A stretch of DNA of 10,458 bases from Kangiellaceae bacterium (lineage in GTDB: Bacteria > Pseudomonadota > Gammaproteobacteria > Enterobacterales > Kangiellaceae). Made by a program: the position numbers and the translations under genes. The stretch lies in assembly GCA_030148365.1 (NCBI GenBank), contig JASBTO010000184.1:1-10458 (forward strand). Direction: 5' to 3'. Numbering within the stretch: the first letter of the stretch is position 1; every line of letters begins with the position of its first letter. Below are positions 6,115-10,458 of the stretch, piece after piece. Under the pieces are notes generated by a model. That model was not told the origin of the DNA and searched no databases. It was given only the letters and a program-made list of their open reading frames with translations.

Positions 6115-7376
6115 GATGCTTGCCTCAGCTTGTCGTTAAGGTACTCATAATCCGGGGTCAGTTCGCCTTTGTAAACAATCACGGCGGACCGTAATTCATC
6201 GCCGAGGCCACAATATTCCAGGGGCTGCTCCAGATCGATTTTCATGATTTCAGGCGCGTAGTCGACGAGTTTTCGGGAAAAATGTCCGGAGGCGTCTATC
6301 GGCAGTTCACAGGGCAGGTTGTCGATGGCCATTACCGTGACCCCCAGCCAACTGATCCCGTCCACGACCCGCTCCTCGTCAACCAGGTAAGTGAAGGCGG
6401 GGTTGTCGATATCGGAAATCCGTTGGGTGGCGGCAATTGAGCCGTCGATGTCACAGGAAATATCGCCAATCACGAGGGGCAGCCTGTCCTTGTTCGCCTG
6501 CATTCTGCCGGCATCCAGATGCCGGGGATACCGGGCGGTCCAGTAAGGCGTCTGTAACAACAGGTTGAAACCGCCAAGCACCTCGTCAAAGGTGCTGATA
6601 TAGCCGTCCCTGCCCCGCTCGGCAAAGTCGCGGAAGTCAAACTCGCCGCCATCCTTGCGCTTGTGCAGGTGACGGCTGCTGAGCACTCCATACCAACTGC
6701 CTTCCGGCAATTTGCCGTCGAGGATATCCCGGGCTTTGACTTTTGGCAGCCCCAGCCATTGACAGACTTCTTCGCTGCCCTTGCCGACGTTGCCACTGCC
6801 GACAATCACGACCCGTACGGGCTCTCCCTGTTGCAGGTCCAAGGTCTGCAGGGACTCGCGCAGTGTGTCGACAGTGCCGTAGGTATAGCTCTGCTGTATG
6901 CCGGTCAGGGGCGAGGACAGATTTTTCCCGGCAAATTTCCGGCCCAGGGTATGAAAAGAATCAACCGCCCCGGCGATACCGGCGAAGCGGCCAAAGGCAA
7001 TGGTGCGTTTACCGGCCTTATCGACGATGGTCTCGTAGTCGATAAGGGTCGCGTTGCTGTCGATGAACTTGCGCAGCAACGGCATATTGTAAGGCTGGCC
7101 CTTGATGGTGTGAGAAAAAGCAATATGGACCTGCCCCGGCTGAATGGACTCCACCGGCGGCTCCTTGATACCGATCACAAACTCCGCCTGCTGCGGGCGT
7201 GTCGACAGGACCGCGCCGGCGGCGACATAGTCAGCATCGCTGTAGATGCGAACGTCGCACGGCTCCACTTCGATTACGAAGCCTTTCTGGGTCAGGGCTT
7301 TCACCGCTGCGGGGGTCAAGGGGGCGCGCTTTTCCCAGTTATTTTTGTGTTCTTTTCGGATAATGGTTTTCAGCAT
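6111..7376 (-). CDS. Lysine-2-oxoglutarate reductase-type (saccharopine dehydrogenase family) protein, single domain
   Basis: The 421-residue protein resembles the N-terminal lysine-ketoglutarate reductase (LKR) half of the bifunctional eukaryotic LKR/SDH. That enzyme condenses lysine with 2-oxoglutarate to saccharopine using NADPH. Landmarks are the N-terminal substrate domain start (RKEHKNNWEKRAPLTP, 7-22), IKEPP with Lys71, FSHTIKGQPYN at 87-97 with His89, and GRFAGIAG at 129-136. Lys71 and His89 probably correspond to the catalytic Lys and His of yeast Lys1. The nucleotide-binding glycine motif VVIVGSGNVGKG is at 189-200 and GDISCDIDGSI at 304-314. The length fits a single LKR unit; there is no saccharopine dehydrogenase (SDH) domain and no such gene nearby. 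It starts at the ATG at 7376, behind a closely spaced GAGGA. The gene lies 16 bp downstream of the yeaC-like gene and overlaps the next gene by 4 nt, so the three form an operon. The exact substrate is inferred, not shown. Confidence 0.8.
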   Translation of the reverse strand: MLKTIIRKEHKNNWEKRAPLTPAAVKALTQKGFVIEVEPCDVRIYSDADYVAAGAVLSTRPQQAEFVIGIKEPPVESIQPGQVHIAFSHTIKGQPYNMPLLRKFIDSNATLIDYETIVDKAGKRTIAFGRFAGIAGAVDSFHTLGRKFAGKNLSSPLTGIQQSYTYGTVDTLRESLQTLDLQQGEPVRVVIVGSGNVGKGSEEVCQWLGLPKVKARDILDGKLPEGSWYGVLSSRHLHKRKDGGEFDFRDFAERGRDGYISTFDEVLGGFNLLLQTPYWTARYPRHLDAGRMQANKDRLPLVIGDISCDIDGSIAATQRISDIDNPAFTYLVDEERVVDGISWLGVTVMAIDNLPCELPIDASGHFSRKLVDYAPEIMKIDLEQPLEYCGLGDELRSAVIVYKGELTPDYEYLNDKLRQAS

Positions 7377-7392
7377 GATTCCTCGTTACCGA

Positions 7393-7683
7393 TCAGTCTT
7401 TATCAAGCCGGGTGGTCAGGATTGTGTCGCCGGATCGCGCCCGTTTACCGGCCGGGTGTCGGCTCCTGAGTTGCTGGCCGCTTTGCAGTTCACCCCGGTT
7501 ATTGACGACAAATGGCTCGTCACTCGGCGCCTGCTGGCGGGCACGGTACAGGAGTACCGCCTGCATGGCGGATTCGAGTTGCTCCGGGGTTAAAGGCGTG
7601 CCGTCTGCCCACTTGCCGGTCTCGACCGCCAGGCTCAGGGCTTCTACCGCCTCGGGAGTCAGATTGTTGATGAGATCTTGCAA
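7393..7683 (-). CDS. yeaC: YeaC-like protein (DUF1315)
   Basis: The 96-residue product matches the YeaC/DUF1315 family of small uncharacterised cytoplasmic proteins. The conserved part is residues 2-50: LINNLTPEAVEALSLAVETG, KWADGTPLTPEQ and MQAVLLYRARQ. The C-terminal 30 residues are basic and probably disordered. No ATG precedes this conserved region. The only plausible start is TTG at 7683, with an in-frame TGA directly before it and no obvious Shine-Dalgarno, so translation is probably weak. It is the first gene of the operon with the LKR-type enzyme (16-bp gap), behind a good promoter 35 bp upstream. E. coli YeaC has no established function. Confidence 0.8.
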   Translation of the reverse strand: MQDLINNLTPEAVEALSLAVETGKWADGTPLTPEQLESAMQAVLLYRARQQAPSDEPFVVNNRGELQSGQQLRSRHPAGKRARSGDTILTTRLDKD

Positions 7684-7717
7684 TCAGGCGCTCGCAATTG
7701 GCCAGTGAAAGGGCCGG

Positions 7718-7746
7718 ATTATGCTCGATTTGAAAAGCTTTGACCA
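7718..7746 (-). promoter_or_regulatory. Candidate promoter of the yeaC-LKR operon
   Basis: On the minus strand, TGGTCA (7746-7741) and CATAAT (7723-7718) are 17 bp apart, with four of six and five of six consensus matches. The start would be near 7711, giving a leader under 30 nt before the TTG at 7683. This is the best-scoring promoter by eye on the minus strand in this region. Confidence 0.55.
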
Positions 7747-7839
7747 GCGGGTTCCGGCCAGAACAGCGAAGCGCAGTTGAAGCAAACGCCGGCAAAACTG
7801 TGGGGTTCCGGTCCCGGCAACCGACCCGGCGTGTTGCGG

Positions 7840-7866
7840 AAAACCGGACAGCCAACGGGCTGCCCG
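7840..7866 (-). terminator. Terminator of the glycine-zipper lipoprotein gene
   Basis: Read leftward 11 nt after the stop at 7878, CGGGCAGCC (7866-7858) pairs with GGCTGTCCG (7853-7845) around a CGTT loop, nine pairs including one G-U, followed by G and TTTT (7843-7840). It separates the lipoprotein gene from the yeaC-LKR operon. Confidence 0.75.
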
Positions 7867-7877
7867 ATCTCTCTTGA

Positions 7878-8336
7878 TTACAGGCCGGACTGGTTGACGA
7901 TTTCCCAGGTACCGTCAGAGCGTCGGCAAGCGGTACCTCGAACCTGTTCCACGCGCCCGTCCACTACAGCATCCATGGTATATTCGCGGCAGGGACGTTC
8001 ATCGGCATGGTAGGTCCGGGTCGGCACGAAGGTATATTCGGTGCCGGTATCCGGGTTGGTCCAGGTAGATGCCTGGCCGGTCTGGCGGTTTTCCAGAGCC
8101 AGAGCGGCCTGCTCCCGATCCCGGTTGTCCATGGAGCGGCCGATGCCGCCCCCAATCAGGGCGCCGAGAATGGTACCGGCCACGGTCGCATTTCTGCTGC
8201 CATCACCGACCTGATTACCAATTACTCCCCCAGCTGCGCCGCCAACGACAGCGCCCTTGGTAGTTTTCGAAGTGCCGCAGGCGGCCAGCATGGCCGCGAC
8301 AATCAATAACCCGATTACAAAATATATCTTTCTCAT
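7878..8336 (-). CDS. Glycine-zipper outer-membrane lipoprotein, 17-kDa surface antigen family
   Basis: The 152-residue product starts at the ATG at 8336, 7 nt after AAGGAG. A lipoprotein signal ends at LAAC with Cys20 as the lipidation site and Gly at +2, favouring the outer membrane. Residues 27-66 are a glycine zipper (KGAVVGGAAGGVIGNQVG, then TILGALIGGGIG), two hydrophobic Gly-rich helices split by a short polar stretch. Residues 85-150 form a compact domain like that of the Rickettsia 17-kDa antigen group, with CREYTMDAVVDG and GTACRRSDGTWEIV. Cys116 and Cys137 could form a disulfide. The family is widespread in proteobacterial envelopes and has no enzymatic role known to me. It lies downstream of the 438-residue unknown gene on the same strand, separated by 205 bp, and ends at its own terminator. 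Confidence 0.88.
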   Translation of the reverse strand: MRKIYFVIGLLIVAAMLAACGTSKTTKGAVVGGAAGGVIGNQVGDGSRNATVAGTILGALIGGGIGRSMDNRDREQAALALENRQTGQASTWTNPDTGTEYTFVPTRTYHADERPCREYTMDAVVDGRVEQVRGTACRRSDGTWEIVNQSGL

Positions 8337-8430
8337 ACTGTTTCTCCTTAAACAGGTAATGGGACAAGCCCTGACAGGAACCCCGGCTGACAGCGTCTGC
8401 TCCGCAACAAACCGGCGGGGTTAATGACTT

Positions 8431-8472
8431 CTCCGGGATCCAGCCAGTGTAGCGTTAGACCGGTCCCCGGAG
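8431..8472. repeat. Imperfect inverted repeat between the unknown gene and the lipoprotein gene
   Basis: CTCCGGG (8431-8437) and CCCGGAG (8466-8472) are inverted copies. On the minus strand a second short pairing lies inside (CCGGT with ACTGG, one G-U). The element could fold in RNA as the end of the 438-residue gene's transcript or the leader of the lipoprotein mRNA. There is no T-run, so it is not called a terminator. Nothing else is recognised in 8337-8541. Confidence 0.3.
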
Positions 8473-8541
8473 ACAGGGTTGCGTGGCGAAGACATTCATT
8501 GCCTAGATGACGGAAACAATGCAAAGTTTTGGTCCGGCGCA

Positions 8542-9858
8542 TCAATATCCATCACCGAACAGGACCAGTTGTACGCCACGAACAGTCCAGGGGCCTTTGC
8601 TCCCCTGCACCATCGGCATTGACCGGTAACGACGTTCTCCGTTCGGCTTTCTTTCGTTATTGAGAATGTCGCAGATGGCCAACGCCAGATGGCTGGCGGC
8701 GACCTGACTGCGCCAGCTCCGGTAGCCCGTCGGCCAGTCGAGGCTGAACTCCCGGGGACGGGTACCGCCGGCGCCGGGAATGCTGCCCAAATCCGGGAAC
8801 CTGTCACCGAGTTCCGTGACGCCCGCCTCGGTCAGCAGAAAATCGAGGCGCGACAAGACCGAAGCCGAACTGCGGCTGTTCCAGCTGATCATCGGCACGC
8901 GGCCCGGCTGCCCTTCCAGATGGGCGGTGCAAAGTGAGGCCAGATAGGTCCAGCCACTGTTCATCTTGGCCCGGGCGTCAGGATCGGCGGTCAGCGCAGC
9001 GCGCATCACGGCTTCCACATTGTCAAGCGTCACCTGCCGTTGCGGCAGCCCCGCCACCTGGAAGATTTCCTGCGCGGTTTTTACCGCCATATCCCGCCAC
9101 TGACTATCCCAACTGCCGCCGGCATCAAGGGTTCGCGCCAATTCATTGGCCCGGTAAAGCAGCGGATCCAGACTGGCATGATAGAGGGGCAAACCAATCC
9201 GCGGCTTTGGCCAGAAAAACGCCAGCATCCGATCATGCCAGCCCGCCACCGCTTCACCGGCGGCTTCCCGGCAATACATCGGCTGATAAGGCGCATCATC
9301 AATCCAGCGCACCAGCGCCCGTACGAACTCGGCGTCCGGGGCGTCCGGGGCCGGGACTATGGGCGGATAGGTATCTTCGCCAATCAGCACAACGCCCCGG
9401 TCATCAAGAATACAGTCCTCGTCACTCGGCGACTCGATGTCCGCCTGGATCCGCGCCTCGGCATAACTCAGGTATTGGTCCTGGGTAACGAAGGTCAGTG
9501 CATCCCATTCGTCGAGCGCCTCTTCGGTAAGTGCTGCGGCCGCGACGGACTGACCGTCTTCGTCATCAATGTGGGTATGGCTGATCAGGGCGCGGAGTTG
9601 CTCGTGCAGGCCTTCGTCGAGCTGGCCTTGATCCCGGTAGGCCCAGGGCACCAGCATGCGGGACATTACTTCAAGGGAGAAGCGATCACCGTCCGCGACC
9701 AGCCTGGCCAGTGTCTGCTGGCTCTCGCCAAGCGGCATTTTCCCGTGCCGCCAGATATCGGGCTCGCGCCCGAAACGTTTGAACCACACTTTCCAGGTGG
9801 CGATAAAGAGCTCCGAGGCGACCTTGAAATTGTCGGCATTGGGAAAGCTTGTCAGCAT
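8542..9858 (-). CDS. Unrecognised Trp-rich cytoplasmic protein, 438 residues
   Basis: I do not recognise this protein. It starts at the ATG at 9858 with AAAAGGA about 10 nt upstream. It has no signal peptide or membrane segment, so it should be cytoplasmic. It has about 15 Trp residues (some 3.4%), which is high. The N-terminal part has WKVWFKRFG (22-30). An acidic linker (about 96-175) holds a PDAPDA repeat. The C-terminal 140 residues look most constrained: SGWTYLASL (301-309), PMISWNSRSS (322-331), GTRPREFSLDWPTGY (365-379), SQVAASHLALAICDILN (384-400) and WTVRGVQLVLFGDGY (424-438). The run of small residue, Trp, a hydrophobic stretch, then WNSR-x-S weakly recalls proteins with an (I/Y)-D-S-R-(V/A)-A segment in restriction or defence contexts, but this is a pattern impression only. 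It is divergent from mfd across 188 bp and ends 205 bp before a lipoprotein gene. Coding is supported by length, a ribosome-binding site and normal composition. Confidence 0.85.
   Translation of the reverse strand: MLTSFPNADNFKVASELFIATWKVWFKRFGREPDIWRHGKMPLGESQQTLARLVADGDRFSLEVMSRMLVPWAYRDQGQLDEGLHEQLRALISHTHIDDEDGQSVAAAALTEEALDEWDALTFVTQDQYLSYAEARIQADIESPSDEDCILDDRGVVLIGEDTYPPIVPAPDAPDAEFVRALVRWIDDAPYQPMYCREAAGEAVAGWHDRMLAFFWPKPRIGLPLYHASLDPLLYRANELARTLDAGGSWDSQWRDMAVKTAQEIFQVAGLPQRQVTLDNVEAVMRAALTADPDARAKMNSGWTYLASLCTAHLEGQPGRVPMISWNSRSSASVLSRLDFLLTEAGVTELGDRFPDLGSIPGAGGTRPREFSLDWPTGYRSWRSQVAASHLALAICDILNNERKPNGERRYRSMPMVQGSKGPWTVRGVQLVLFGDGY
9331..9348. repeat. 9-bp tandem duplication inside the unknown gene
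   Basis: GGCGTCCGG occurs twice in immediate succession, encoding Pro-Asp-Ala twice (PDAPDA, residues 171-176) in the acidic linker of the 438-residue protein. It is in frame and probably arose by slippage. Confidence 0.8.
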
Positions 9859-9929
9859 GCTTGAATGATCCTTTTCGGGGGCCCGGAGTGGCCCTGTCAG
9901 GCCTTCACTTTAACTCAGTGACTGTCATG

Positions 9930-9948
9930 CCGCCAACCGGATTGGCGG
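9930..9948. promoter_or_regulatory. Inverted repeat in the divergent region, possible operator
   Basis: CCGCCAA (9930-9936) and TTGGCGG (9942-9948) form a perfect 7-bp dyad with a 5-bp spacer. On the minus strand one arm includes TTGGCG (9936-9931), 17 bp from TTAAAG (9913-9908), a poor but possible promoter for the 438-residue gene. A repressor here could control that gene. No T-run follows, so it is not a terminator. The regulator is unknown. Confidence 0.4.
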
Positions 9949-9960
9949 TGCCGTCCACCG

Positions 9961-9984
9961 GTGAAATTCACTGCGCGAATTCGC
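9961..9984. promoter_or_regulatory. Two adjacent palindromes upstream of mfd
   Basis: GTGAAATTCAC (9961-9971, five-bp arms with a central base) and GCGAATTCGC (9975-9984, perfect) lie 3 bp apart, just upstream of the mfd -10. Each alone would occur by chance several times in 10 kb. Only their clustering with the dyad at 9930-9948 makes them notable. Confidence 0.25.
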
Positions 9985-10005
9985 CACAAAGCCGGTCCGA
10001 ATCGT

Positions 10006-10011
10006 TATAAT
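10006..10011 (+). promoter_or_regulatory. Candidate -10 element of mfd
   Basis: A perfect TATAAT lies 35 bp before the mfd ATG. No good -35 lies 16-18 bp upstream (the expected position overlaps the palindrome at 9975-9984). The leader would be about 28 nt. Confidence 0.5.
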
Positions 10012-10046
10012 GCCCGCTTTTCGTCAAGGCGAGTCCGCTCCCCCGC

Positions 10047-10458
10047 ATGTCTTCGAAAGTTCTGAATCTGCCCGCTATCCGGCAACAGCCCGGTTTTCGC
10101 AATTACTGGCATGGTCTGCCGGCCTCGGCCCGGGCGCTGGCAATTGCGGAGTTGATGCAGACGGAAACAAGGCCGCTGGTCCTGGTCACGGCGGACGTTG
10201 CCAGCCTCTGGCAACTGGAACAGGAAATTCGTTATTTCCTCGGCCCGGATAATTCCCTGCCGGTGCAGGTACTGCCCGACTGGGAAACCCTGCCCTACGA
10301 TAATTTCTCCCCTCACCAGGATATTATTTCCCAGCGCCTGGCCGCCCTCTATCAGGTTCCGCGTATGGAGCGCGGTATATTGCTGGTCGCCGCCAGCACT
10401 GCGCTGCTGCGGCTGCCGCCGAGGGAGTATATCGAACAGAACAGTCTGGTACTGAAAA
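10047..10458 (+). CDS. mfd: Transcription-repair coupling factor Mfd, N-terminal part (cut by the window)
   Basis: The reading frame is open from the ATG at 10047 to the right edge, 137 complete codons of a protein usually near 1150 residues. Mfd is a DNA translocase that removes RNA polymerase stalled at lesions and recruits UvrA to start nucleotide excision repair on the transcribed strand. The visible part is the UvrB-like domain 1: VTADVASLWQLEQEIRYF (47-64), then the very characteristic LPDWETLPYDNFSPHQDIIS (76-95) and MERGILLVAASTALLRLPP (107-125). The ATG is chosen because no other start codon lies in frame just upstream and the N-terminus fits the family. The Shine-Dalgarno is weak (AAGGCGAG about 13 nt upstream). 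The helicase motors lie beyond the window. Confidence 0.95.
   Translation, partial: MSSKVLNLPAIRQQPGFRNYWHGLPASARALAIAELMQTETRPLVLVTADVASLWQLEQEIRYFLGPDNSLPVQVLPDWETLPYDNFSPHQDIISQRLAALYQVPRMERGILLVAASTALLRLPPREYIEQNSLVLK

Noticed and set aside
6663..7469. A 268-codon plus-strand frame opposite the LKR-type gene
   Set aside because: It is antisense to a well-supported enzyme gene and runs over the LKR start and yeaC end, with no recognisable domain.
8348..8542. A 64-codon minus-strand frame whose ATG overlaps the stop of the 438-residue gene (TGATG)
   Set aside because: The overlap suggests coupling, but the third-position GC is only about 54%, rare codons such as CTA and AGA occur, there is no Shine-Dalgarno, and the sequence is Cys/His/Arg-rich without similarity I recognise. 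A chance frame is more likely.
9040..9864. A 274-codon plus-strand frame opposite the unknown 438-residue gene
   Set aside because: Because the sense gene is unrecognised, I compared both strands. The minus frame is longer, has a ribosome-binding site, spans the whole interval and has more protein-like composition, so the plus frame is taken as the shadow.
1..10458. CRISPR arrays, tRNA/rRNA genes, transposases, integrases, prophage or a multi-gene defence system
   Set aside because: I saw no repeat-spacer pattern, no RNA gene, no terminal inverted repeats with a transposase and no recombinase. Gene content and composition look like stable chromosome.

Overview
The window looks like an ordinary chromosomal segment from a GC-rich gammaproteobacterium. 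The FadH, SppA (protease IV), AnsA and Mfd proteins are close to the E. coli types in length and motif positions. The adjacent sppA-ansA pair also occurs in E. coli, and a YeaC/DUF1315 protein is present. A marine group of the Cellvibrionales/Oceanospirillales/Alteromonadales kind is plausible, but the genus cannot be fixed from sequence alone. There are no tRNA or rRNA genes, transposases, integrases, CRISPR arrays or phage genes.

Layout, left to right. A strong rho-independent terminator at 4-28 closes a gene lying left of the window. fadH (2,4-dienoyl-CoA reductase) then runs leftward from 2091 to 64. A 232-bp divergent control region separates it from sppA (2324-4189, rightward), which ends in a clear terminator at 4211-4238. 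ansA (cytoplasmic type I asparaginase, 4371-5411) follows on the same strand with its own candidate promoter. It converges with a leftward cluster that, in transcription order, is yeaC-like (7683-7393), a stand-alone lysine-ketoglutarate-reductase-type enzyme (7376-6111), a 61-residue two-helix membrane protein translationally coupled to it by ATGA (6114-5929), and a 3D-domain lipoprotein (5810-5433) that may have its own promoter. Upstream of this cluster and on the same strand are a 17-kDa-antigen-type glycine-zipper lipoprotein (8336-7878, with its own terminator) and an unrecognised Trp-rich 438-residue protein (9858-8542). The latter is divergent from mfd (10047 to the right edge), whose first 137 codons are present.

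Together the genes are a mixture of housekeeping functions: unsaturated fatty acid beta-oxidation (fadH), periplasmic-face peptide hydrolysis (sppA), asparagine catabolism (ansA), probable lysine metabolism (LKR-type enzyme), envelope lipoproteins, and transcription-coupled repair (mfd). I found no convincing new multi-gene system. The points most worth following are the unknown 438-residue protein facing mfd across a dyad-rich promoter region, a FadR-like operator inside the predicted fadH promoter, and a single-domain lysine-ketoglutarate reductase with no saccharopine dehydrogenase partner beside it but coupled to a tiny membrane protein.
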